From Chytridium lagenaria (Eukaryota; Chytridiomycota; Chytridiomycetes; Chytridiales; Chytridiaceae): a stretch of 64,000 nucleotides of DNA. Below, piece by piece: positions 37,861-48,133 of the stretch. A program made the translations under genes and the position numbers. The stretch is taken from positions 1-64,000 of the forward strand of contig JAHLKC010000135.1 of the NCBI GenBank assembly GCA_025449115.1, written 5' to 3'. The notes beneath the pieces are model-generated. The model ran no database searches and was not told the DNA's origin. It saw nothing but the letters and a program-made list of their open reading frames with translations. Positions within the stretch are counted from its first letter, which is position 1. Each line of letters starts with the position of its first letter.

Positions 37861-39537
37861 GGTCAAACTGTCCATCAGCGTGGAAGGATGAAAGTCGTTG
37901 GCGTCAACGATAGTGGACATGGTTCCAATGTTTTCAGGTGCTCGAGGTCCCTGGAGAAAGCGAGAGAATCATGAGTCCTGAAGGGGAGTCAATGATTTCA
38001 GCAACTTCACCGTCACCTGGTCTTGTAAGGAAAGATCCGCCTGGGCTGTCTTGGATGTAGAGGCCTACATCACGAAGGGTGTTTCTTGAAACAAGACGAA
38101 CGCGAATGTTGGGGACGTAAAGTGCAGGGAATTGAATTGCATGTCCAAGGTTCGTGACCCTTTGACGATGCCAATCATTTCAGTTTGTTCGCCAGCAAAG
38201 GCGCCGTCGACACCTGCACGGTAAGGGATAGGGTCTTGCAAATCCTCAAGGAACGGTGTGAGAGCTTGATCGGTAAGTCCTGTATCAAAAGCCCACTGGC
38301 TAACGCCATCATCTAGGTCTGGATGGATGCGAACGTTGGCTACTTGAAGAACGTCAGTGTTGACGGCGGCAAAGAACGCGAAACGAGGCCTTTTTGCTGG
38401 AATGCTTGAGGTATCGAGCACGTTTGCCGTCATCTTTTCGTTCAATGATTCAATGGTAGGCGTGTCGCGTTCCTTCACCTGGATGTGATTGACTTGAGTC
38501 TTGCGAGTGGTTGACGTGCTTTTGAGTTCCGAAATTTGCTCCTTGAGTTCTTTGACTGTGGTAAGGAGAACTTGCATTGCTCCTTTGTACCCCGTCTGCG
38601 TGTGCGAGACGTTCTTGGTTCCTGAGACTTTGGGGCAGTCAATGGAGATATGCCCTTGCGTGTTGCAAGCCACACATGTTAAGTCTTGCAGACTTCCATT
38701 CGGCGAGATTTGTCATCTTCTTTAGTTGGCCGAAAGTATATCCAGTCGAATGGATTGAATTAGGTCCAGCTTTTGCAATCAGCTTCGCATCTGGTTGCAA
38801 CTGATGGAGCCTATCCTTTCCCTTGCTCTTGCCGTTCTTGGGTTGTCGGTCGTTACTTGGCGTTTGGTTTTTACCATTGGTTGTAGCTGTGAGTACCTGA
38901 ACCTTGGCATCAGAGTTGGTGCGATTGTGAATGCTCACAAGCGTTTCCATGCTCTTTTGCATGCCTTTGATGGTTGTTTCCTTGGCAAGGTCGTCACAAC
39001 GAGATGGTGTCCAAATGGGGTTGACTTTTCCGGCAGTGCGGAGCGCTTTGACGAGGTGTTCGCAAAGGAGACCTTCGGTGGCTTGCTCGGCTTGGTTTGC
39101 TTTGGACAAAGTGTCCCAAAGGGATCTCGCGCGCGAGATATGAATGACACCGGTGTGTCTTTAGCTTCAAACTTGATGTCTCGGAGCTTCTCGCGGAGTT
39201 CACCAACAGCCGTGGTGTTGTTAACGCCGTAGGTCTTCTTAAGAAACACCAGAAGTCGTCTTGCCGTCTTCGATACCTCGGGAGGTGCCTCATTAATCGT
39301 CTTGAGGATGTCGCCGGAAACGTTACTGAGAATGGCTTGGACCACTTTTGCCGAATTCCTCATGCGTTTCTATAATCTTCATGAGTCGTGTCGTAGTAAG
39401 CAGTGGTGAAGACGCCTTTGAAGGCAGTAGTTTGGCGTGCCACCCAGTTTTTGACTCCATTGATGAATGCGGGCCAGTCAGCTGAGTTGGTGAGCGTGAC
39501 TATACCAATGCTCTTGAAGGATTTGTCGGAGGACATA
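37861..39537 (-). CDS. Copia gag (nucleocapsid) and protease (frame broken)
   Basis: Starts MSSDKSFKSIGIVTLTNSAD at 39537 (an upstream in-frame Met lies at 39614). The gag core runs ADWPAFINGVKNWVARQT, VVQAILSNVSGDILKTINE, LLVFLKKTYGVNN, CEHLVKALRTAGK. A zinc knuckle TCVACNTQGHISIDCPK (about 38685-38640) fits C-x2-C-x4-H-x4-C. The protease active site reads VSQWAFDTGLTDQ at about 38300, with D-T-G in place of the more usual D-S-G of copia proteases. Frame changes occur at about 39360, 39120, 38690 and beyond 38065. Confidence 0.82.
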
Positions 39538-39655
39538 GTACGAAAGGTGGAATGAAGACTGGGCAAGTAGAGGCAAAGTGTGAGGTGGACGCGAGTGCGC
39601 GATTGAAGAGGCAAGTTTTTGTGTGCGGAGGGATTCTTAACTTACACGTAAGGTG

Positions 39656-39673
39656 TCCGCTTGACTGCGAATC
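39656..39673 (-). other. Candidate primer-binding site, not of the TGG type
   Basis: Just inside the 5' LTR the minus strand reads GATTCGCAGTCAAGCG. It does not begin TGG, so it cannot pair with a tRNA 3'-CCA end. Its complement, CGCTTGACTGCGAATC, looks like a tRNA anticodon arm (loop CTGCGAA), as in half-tRNA-primed copia-group elements. Inference. Confidence 0.45.
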
Positions 39674-40093
39674 TGTGGAAATACACTGCGGAAAGGAAGT
39701 TTGCACCAACGTGTAAATAAAGAGTGGTTTATTGAATAAGTTGAGTGAAATAATTGGAAGTGTGTCAACTAGTAGGGTAGCGCTTGCGTGTGCAAAAGGT
39801 GAGGTGTGAAGAGGGAGGCGAGTGCTCCTTTTATACGCCAGCGCTGTTCCCTTCAAGGTTGCTGCGGGCTGCTTCAAGGGAAGCGTACCGCCACTTTGGC
39901 ATTTCTGAGTAGACGAATGAAGGGGGTGAGTTGAAAGGGATCAAGTCAAATCGTTTAGTGTAACTAGTTTATAACTCATTAAACTTAAGTATACTTGTGA
40001 AACTTGATTCTTATTTGTTTTTGTCTCCGATGTTGGTATCCCATGAGTCCGTCGGCCTTAAAGGCGGCAACGGAACCTCACTGGTTTCCAACA
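39674..40093 (-). repeat. Copia 5' LTR
   Basis: Same ends as the other LTR. Differs by an extra A in GGAAGTGTG, an extra AT in AAGTATACTTG and C for T in GTCTCCGATG. Should hold the element promoter. The segment TTTTATACGCC on plus (about 39829-39839) lies within it. Confidence 0.93.
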
Positions 40094-43000
40094 CAAGACG
40101 TCGTCACCCCTTTCCGAAAACAATGTAAGCGGACAACAAAAACGCCAAAAACGTGTTGAGAAGAAAAAACGGATACGGCAATGAAAAACACCAAACCACA
40201 TTCCCCAACACCACATCACCATGACGACCATATGGCTTCTCATTCACACCCTTTAAGGGATGCGTTATATACAAAAAAACATGGACATGTCGGATATCAC
40301 GCACCTCAACACCCCATCACCATGACGACCGTATGACTTTTCATTCACACCCCCCCTTTTGACGCGTTGATTTCAAAAACTCGTTATGTCGTTCAAGACG
40401 TCGTCACTCCTTTCCGAAACCAATGTAAGCATACAATGAAAACGCCAAAAACGTTGAGAAAGAAAAAACGGATACGACAATGAAAACACCAAACCACATT
40501 CCCACATTAACCTTTCCCGAAACCCACAAAACCCCAGTATCCATACCGCCTTCCCCAACACCTCAAAAAAGCAAACCCACACCACCATGACGACCATAAG
40601 TCATGTTCATTCACACCAGCTTTTAACGCGTTGATTTCAAAAACTCGTTATGTCGTTCAAGACGTCGTCACTCCGTTCCGAAACCAATGTAAGCATACAA
40701 TGAAAACGCCAAAAACGTTGAGAAGAAAAAACGGATACGACAATGAAAACACCAAACCACATTCCCACATTAACCTTTCCCGAAACCCACAAAACCCCAG
40801 TATCCATACCGCCTTCCCAAACACCTCAAAAAAAGCAACACCATATCCCCATGACAACCGTATCTCATTTCATTCACACCCCCCTTTTGACGCGTTGATT
40901 TCAAAAACTCGTTATGTCGTTCAAGACGTCGTCACTCCTTTCCGAAACCAATGTAAGCATACAATGAAAACGCCAAAAACGTTGAGAAGAAAAAACGGAT
41001 ACGACAATGAAACACCAAACCACATTCCCACATTAACCTTTCCCGAAACCCACAAAACCCCAATATCCATACCGCCTTCCCAACACCTCAAAAAAAAGCA
41101 ACACCATATCCCCATGACAACCGTATCTCATTTCATTCACACCCCCCTTTTGACGCGTTGATTTCAAAAACTCGTTATGTCGTTCAAGACGTCGTCACTC
41201 CTTTCCGAAACCAATGTAAGCATACAATGAAAACGCCAAAAACGTTGAGAAGAAAAAACGGATACGACAATGAAAACACCAAACCACATTCCCACATTAA
41301 CCTTTCCCGGAACCCACAAAACCCCAGTATCCATACCGCCTTCCCAACACCTCAAAAAAAAGCAACACCATATCCCCATGACAACCGTATCTCATTTCAT
41401 TCACACCCCCTCTTTTTCGCGTTGATTTCAAAAACTCGTTATTTCGTTCAAGACGTCGTCACTCCTTTCCGAAACCAATGTAAGCGGTGACAAGAAGAAA
41501 ACACCAAAAACGTGTTGATAAGAAAAAACGGATACGACAATGAAAACACCAAACCACATTCCCACATTAACCTTTCCCAAAACCCACAAAACCCCAGTAT
41601 CCATACCGCCTTCCCCAACACCTCAAAAAAAAGCAACACCACATCCCCATGACGACCCTACGCCATGTTCATTCACCCCCTTTAACGCGTTGATTTCAAA
41701 AACCCGTTATTTCGTTCAAGACGTCGTCACTCCTTTCCGAAAACAATGTAAGCGGACAATGAAAACACCAAAAACGTTGAGAAGAAAAAACGGATACGAC
41801 AATGAAAACACCATACCACATTCCCACAATAACCTTTCCCAAAACCCACAAAACCCCAATATCCATACCGCCTTGCCCAACACCTAAAAAGTAAACTCAC
41901 ACCACATCTCCATGACGACCCTACGCCATGTTCATTCACACCAGCTTTTAACGCGTTGATTTCAAAAAACTCGTTATTTCGTTCAAGACGTCGTCACTTT
42001 CCGAAAACAATGTAAGCGGTGACAAGAAGAAAACGCCAAAAACGTTGATAAGAAAAAACGGACACGACAATGAAAACACCAAACCACATTCCCACATTGA
42101 CCTTTCCCAAAACCCACAAAACCCCCAGTATCCATACCGCCTTCCCCAACACCTCAAGAAAAGAAACACACCACACCCCCATGACGACCCTACGCCATGT
42201 TCATTCACACACCTTTGAACGCGTTGATTTCAAAAACTCGTTATTTCGTTCAAGACGTCGTCACTTTCCGAAAACAATGTAAGCGAACAATGAAAACGCC
42301 AAAAACGTCGAGAAGAAAAAACGGATACGACAATGAAAACACCAAACCACATTCCCACATTAACCTTACCCAAAACCCACAAAACCCCAATATCCATACC
42401 GCCTTGCCCAACACCTAAAAAGTAAACTCACACCACATCTCCATGACGACCCTACGCCATGTTCATTCACACCAGCTTTTAACGCGTTGATTTCAAAAAC
42501 TCGTTATTTCGTTCAAGACGTCGTCACTTTCCGAAAACAATGTAAGCGGTGACAAGAAGAAAACGCCAAAAACGTTGATAAGAAAAAACGGACACGACAA
42601 TGAAAACACCAAACCACATTCCCACATTGACCTTTCCCAAAACCCACAAAACCCCAGTATCCATACCGCCTTCCCCAACACCTCAAGAAAAGAAACACAC
42701 CACACCCCATGACGACCCTACGCCATGTTCATTCACACACCTTTGAACGCGTTGATTTCAAAAACTCGTTATTTCGTTCAAGACGTCGTCACGCCTCTCC
42801 AAAAACAATGTAAGCCAACAACGAAAACGCCAAAAACGTGTTGAGAAGACAAAACGGATACGACAATGAAAACACCATGCCACATTCCCACATTAACCTT
42901 TCCCGAAACCCACAAAACCCCCAGTATCCACCGCCTTCCCCAACACCTCAAAAAAAGCAACACCACACCCCCATGACGACCCTACGCCATGTTCATTCAC

Positions 43001-44880
43001 ACACCTTTTAACGCGTTGATTTCAAAAACTCGTTATTTCGTTCAAGACGTCGTCACTCCTTTCCGAAAACAATGTAAGCGGTGACAAGAAGAAAACGCCA
43101 AAAACGTGTTGAGAAGAAAAAAACGGATACGACAATGAAAACACCAAACCACATTCCCACATTGACGTTTCCCGAAACCCAAAAACCCAATATCCATACC
43201 GCCTTCCCCAACACCTCAAACAAAGCAAACCCACACCACATCGCAGTGACAACCATAAGTCATGTTCATTTACACCCCGTTTAACGCATTGATTTCAAAA
43301 ACTCGTTATTTCGTTCAAGACGTCGTCACTTTCCGAAAACAATGTAAGCGGTGACAAGAAGAAAACGCCAAAAACGTTGAGAAGAAAAAACAGATACGAC
43401 AATGAAAACACCAAACCACATTCCCACATTAACCTTTCCCAAAACCAAAAAACCCAATATCCATACCGCCTTCCCAACACTCAAAAAAAGAGAACCCAAA
43501 ACACATCTCCATGAGACCCTAAGTCATGTTCGTTCACACCCCTTTTAACGCGTTGATTTCAAAAACTCGTTATTTCGTTCAAGACGTCGTCACTCCTTTC
43601 CGAAAACAATGTAAGCGATGACAAGAAGAAAACGCCAAAAACGTTGAGAAGAAAAAACGGATACGTCAATGAAAACACCAAACAATTCCCACATTCCCAT
43701 TTCCCAAAGCCCACAAAACCCCAATATCCATACCGCTTCCCCAACACCTCAAAAAAAGCAAACCCACATCCCCATGACGACCCTACGCCATGTTCATTCA
43801 CACCCCTTTATCGCGTGATTTCAAAAACTCGTTATTTCGTTCAAGACGTCGTCACTTTCCGAAAACAATGTAAGCGATGACAAGAAGAAAACGCCAAAAA
43901 CGTTGAGAAGAAAAAACGGATACGACAATGAAAACACTAAACCACATTCCCACATTAACCTTTCCCGAAACCCACAAAACCCCAGTATCCACCGCCTGCC
44001 CAACCTAAAAAGTAAACTCACACCACATCGCAGTGACAACCATAAGTCATGTTCATTTACACCCGTTTAACGCGTTGATTTCAAAAACTCGTTATTTCGT
44101 TCAAGACGTCGTCACTCCCTTCCGAAAACAATGTAAGCGGTGACAAGAAGAAAACACCAAAAACGTTGAGAAGAAAAACGGATACGACAATGAAAACACC
44201 AAACCACATTCCAACATTGACGTTTCCCGAAACCCACAAAACCCTCAGTATCCATACCGCCTTCCCCAACACCTCAAAAAAAGCAAACCCACACCACCAT
44301 GACGACCCTACGCCATGTTCATTCACCCCTCTTTAACGCGTTGATTCCTTAAACCCGTTATTTCGTTCAAGACGTCGTCACTCCCTTCCGAAGACAATGT
44401 AAGCGGACAATGAAAACACCAAAAACGTTGAGAAGAAAAAACGGATACGACAATGAAAACACCAAACCACATTCCCACATTGACGTTTCCCGAAACCCAC
44501 AAAACCCCCAGTATCCACCGCCTGCCCCAACACCTCAAAAGTAAACTCACACCACATCGCAGTGACAACCATAAGTCATGTTCATTTACACCCCGTTTAA
44601 CGCGTTGATTTCAAAAACTCGTTATTTCGTTCAAGACGTCGTCACTCCCTTCCGAAAACAATGTAAGCGAACAATGAAAACGCCAAAAACGTTGAGAAGA
44701 AAAAACGGACTATACGACAATGAAAACACCAAAAACGTGTTGATAAGAAGAAACGGATACGACAATGAAAACACCATACCACATTGACATTTCCCAAAAC
44801 CCAAAAACCCATACCCCCGTTCCCCAACACCTCAACACCCCGTCACCATGACGACCCTATGGCGTTTCATTCACACCATG
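40094..44880. repeat. Satellite array, right arm (about 264-bp unit, higher-order structure)
   Basis: It begins with the second half of the unit interrupted by copia. Seventeen anchors follow, at 40365, 40629, 40893, 41156, 41420, 41688, 41954, 42222, 42485, 42750, 43014, 43287, 43551, 43814, 44073, 44339 and 44603; spacing 259-273, commonly 264. Most units carry ACGCGT just before TTGATTTC and GACGTC about 30 bases later. Units 40365-41156 form a homogeneous subgroup (CCAATGTAAGCATACAATG). Unit pair 41954+42222 is nearly repeated at 42485+42750. An unrelated insert with GGATGCGTTATA and AAAAAAACATGGAC occurs at about 40256-40290 and again at about 44882-44915. Short minus-strand frames in every unit are a by-product of the repeat. 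Confidence 0.93.
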
Positions 44881-45366
44881 AAGGGATGCGTTATACAAAA
44901 AAACATGGACGTCGGATAACGTCATGTTTTTTCGTAAAGCGGATTTGTGACGGAAACAACACGAGAGAAATTAGATAACATCGTGAACGCTATAGATTTG
45001 GGGATGTCACAGTGACAGATAGAGGTGAAATAAACGAACAAGGAAATAATAAAAGAGGAGTACGACCAGCGTATTGGACAACAGTCACAAAAAAAAACAA
45101 AACGAGAAAACAATCAAAGAAACGACGACAAAAAAAAAAGGGATGTAAAAGAGTAATCATCATACATCAATTCCATCAAACCCAAAAAAAGAAACGAAAA
45201 AACAAGAAAAAAAAGGTCACGCCCAAACAAAAAAAAAAAACACAAAATAAAAGAGAAAGTGAAATAAACCTAGTTCCAAAATATTGGGTCGGTGAGGGAT
45301 TTGTGAATTCAAACCATCACCCCAAGAGGTGGAAACCCCCTCCCCCTCTACCCTCCTCCTCAAACC
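44881..45366. other. Satellite edge and A-rich 3' flank of the kinase gene
   Basis: The GGATGCGTTATACAAAAAAACATGG piece ends the repeat region. The rest, 45090-45260, is a lysine/arginine-like A-rich stretch with A9-A11 runs. No gene. Confidence 0.45.
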
Positions 45367-47899
45367 TCAACGACGCCGGACTCGGCGGCAAAGGCGACGC
45401 CGCCATCCTCCCACCCCCCTCCACCTCCCCCTCCCAACTCCCATCCCAAAAAAAAACCGTCTACTCCTCCCACTCTGCCCCTCCTCCTCCAAAACACACG
45501 TCCTCGGCACCACTCTCCACAAAGGATGCTGAAAGGTCTGCAAAGCCATAACCCAAGTGTCAAGGGTCTGCACCGTCGGTCGTCGAGAAGGGTCAGGATG
45601 GAAACACCACCGCAGCGTCGCGTCAAAATCCGGGGAGACTCCAAACATGGTGACAAAGATGGAGGATGGGTAGAGGGAGGGTGGGGTTGGGGTTGCCGCC
45701 GTGTAAGCGTCGGTGATGGGTCCACCGTTGGAGAGGAAGCGGCGGTGTCCACGTTTAGGTGGATGAAGAATGGTTTTGGTGCGACGGAGATCGATGGACG
45801 GGGTTGGGGTTGGTGGGGTGGGCGTGTTGTAGTAATCGGAAAAGTAGGAGATGAGACAGGTGTCGTCTGCTGGGAACTCCAGGGGTGTTGGGCGAATAAC
45901 ATGTTGAGGAGGATGATGCCGAGGGCCCAGACGTCGTTGGGGGCGGAGGCGAAGCCTTTGAGTTTTAGGGGGGGGAGGAGGTGGAGTTTGAGGTTGTGGG
46001 GCGGCGATGGCGTCTACGCCGAGGCATTCCGGTGACTATGATAAGGGTAGAAAAAATGGAAGAATGTTATTATTTTGGTATGAAGTGTTTGCTTTCCTTA
46101 TTGAAAAAAAAGAAAAAGAAAAAGAAAAAGAAAAAAACTAAAACAGAAAGTCCAAGAAAAAAAAAGGGTGGGAAAAGAGAGAAACTAACCATATACCGAA
46201 CGGACCCGCAAGCTTGAATTCTCGACCAAGCCTTATCAGTGGCGAGTCCAAAATCAGCGAGACGCACCGACATGTCATCAAGATTGACGAGAACGTTCTC
46301 GGGTTTAAGGTCACGATGGTAGATACCCTTTTGATGACAGAAATCAACGGCAGAGGCGATGCGGTGAAAGAGGGTCCGAGCGGTATCAAGAGGGAGACCT
46401 TGAGTACCATCTGAACGTTTGGAGTCCATGATGAGGGTAAAGAGATCTGAAGAACGATTTTGGTTAGGAAAAGGGATAAAGGAAAGGAAAAAAGGAAAGG
46501 AAAGGAAAGGAAAGGAAAGGAAAGGAAAGGAAAGGAAAGGAAAGGAAAGGAAGGAAAGGAAAGGAAAGATTGACGGTAAGGTAAAAGAAGAAAAAGTAAA
46601 ACAACAAAGAAAAGTAACGATTCTTGAAAAGAGAAAGGATATAGGAAAGAAAAGGAAAGGCGCGAAAAAAAGATATTGAATTCTTTTTTTAAAAAAAAAA
46701 AGAAAGTAACAAATAGCCAAGATAGAAGTAAAAACAAGAAAGAAAGAAATGTAAAAAGTAAAAAAAAAAAAAAGGTATATATACCAGTTTCGCAATGTTC
46801 CATCACAAAGATGATATGAGTTTCCGTCTCAATAACTTCATAGAATGCAACCACACCCCAAGGTTTTTTCACTTCCGCATCCCCCCTCCCCCAGACATGG
46901 ACATGGCCGGTGACGGACACCTCCTGACCGCATTGCCCCCAGCCATCAACGATTGCTGCTTGCCACTATTCAAGCTACTCGAATCCGTTGATCCCTTTCG
47001 TTGAAACAAATGTCTCGACCCACCAGAAGAAGGTGAAGCCGGTCGTCTGACGTCATCAAATGACGCTCTGACGGCGGGAACACTGGGAACGTTCAAGAGC
47101 GGTCTAGGAGTGGTAGAAGCTTGAAGACGAATCAAGAGATCGGCTTCACGACGTTGAGAGGCAATGGCGGTGGGGGATGCACCTTTTGTGATGCATTTGA
47201 GGGCGACGGTGGTGCCTCTTTTGAGTGGAGGTGGAGGGTCTGATGATGTGGGAGTGGAGGTGGAAGATCGGGGTAGAGGTTGAGGGGGATGGATGCATGT
47301 GGCGACGAGGACGACAGAGAAGGAGCCTTTGGCCTTTGTGGATTCGATACGGTAGATGGAGGGGTTTGGAAAGTCGCGGCCGTAGACGAGGTTGTTGCGG
47401 TCGGCGAATGGGTAGGAGATGGGAGGGGATGGGGTTTTGAGAATGTGGAAGGAGAGGCGGTGCGGGGTGGTGGTGGGGGAGTGTGGGAGGATGGGTAATA
47501 TCCTGGTGAGGGTGGTGGGGAGAGGAGGGTTTGAGAGGGTCCGATTGGCGATGGTGGTGGTGAAGCGTTGTTGGTAGAGTAGTTGATGGAGGCGATAAGG
47601 CGTGGGGATGGCGTGGCGTTGGTGGGCTGAGGAAAGAGGAGCTGGTATTGCTGGTTTGATTCAGGAGAAGGAAGAGGAGACGCAGATGGCATGATGAGTT
47701 GGCGGAGATGGGGTGACGGACGGCGTTGATGGGTCAAAGCAGGTGGAGGATGATAGTGTTGTTGTTCCTGTTGATGTTGCTGGTGTTGTTGTGTTGATGT
47801 TGTTGTTGTTGTTGTTGTTGTTGTTGGTGCTGTTGATGTTGCTGAGGGACGTATTGGGGATGGGGATGATGATATGGAGGAGGTGTAGAAGACATTATC

Positions 47900-47931
<32 letters not shown>

Positions 47932-48086
47932 GGGCTGTTGGGAGGGATGAATCTGTATGGATAAGGGATGGTGGGATGAAGATGATGATGATGATGATGA
48001 TCCTGTTGATGCTGATGGTGGTAATGTTGATTCTGGATCATGGCAGCAGCAGTAGCAGTAGTAGTAGCAGTAGGAGTATCGGTCAT
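45367..48086 (-). CDS. Ser/Thr protein kinase of the Ran1/Ksp1/Sks1 type, with polyQ N-terminus
   Basis: Start MTDTPTATTTATAAAMIQ at 48086. The N-terminus is low-complexity, with polyGln/His/Asn runs encoded by (TTG/CTG)n on plus at about 47757-47945. The kinase domain follows: NLVYGRDFPNPSIYRIES with a glycine loop (KGSFSVVLVAT), the ATP Lys in TVALKCITK, then AFYEVIETETHIIFVMEHCE. A long intron (about 46447-46787) separates this from DLFTLIMDSKR. Catalytic loop YHRDLKPENVLVN, RLADFGLATDKAW (DFG) and GSVRYM lead to APECLG and NDVWALGIILLNMLFAQHPW, the arrangement of the Ran1/Pat1, Ksp1, Sks1/Vhs1 family (nutrient and meiotic control). Subdomain XI is FHPDPSRRPTVQTL. Large Ser/Pro inserts lie in the N-lobe and before subdomain XI. 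Frame changes near 47400 and 45650-45950. Confidence 0.8.
46491..46568. repeat. (AAAGG)n microsatellite inside a kinase intron
   Basis: About 15 pentanucleotide copies, in the intron between kinase subdomains V and VI. On the transcribed strand it is (CCTTT)n, a long polypyrimidine tract upstream of the 3' splice site. Confidence 0.9.
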
Positions 48087-48099
48087 ATATAATCAAGCA

Positions 48100-48133
<34 letters not shown>

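Larger units (their letters stand above)
34140..40093 (-). mobile_element. Complete Ty1/copia LTR retrotransposon inserted in the satellite
   Basis: Two LTRs (417 and 420 bp, TG...CA ends) bracket gag-protease-integrase-RT-RNase H in copia order on the minus strand. The 5-bp target duplication CAAGA stands at 34135-34139 and 40094-40098, inside the satellite motif CGTTCAAGACGTC. LTRs differ by one substitution and two small indels (+1 and +2), so the insertion is young. A purine-rich tract (GAGGGAAG on minus) abuts the 3' LTR at 34557-34564. The frame of gag-pol is broken in at least six places, which conflicts with LTR youth unless some breaks are consensus errors. Confidence 0.95.

Noticed and set aside
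33311..44830. Repeated minus-strand ORFs of 60-86 codons (GWGCGVGLLCL..., FHCRIRFF...) and plus-strand ones (NHIPTLTFPKTHKT...)
   Set aside because: They follow the satellite period, shift frame between units and have no start or splice context; they are by-products of the repeat.
33278..44880. Periodic repeat as a CRISPR array
   Set aside because: The whole 264-bp unit repeats, there are no short repeats with unique spacers, and the genome is eukaryotic.
45012..45551. Lysine-rich plus ORF of 179 codons
   Set aside because: A-rich low-complexity text overlapping the 3' end of the minus-strand kinase.
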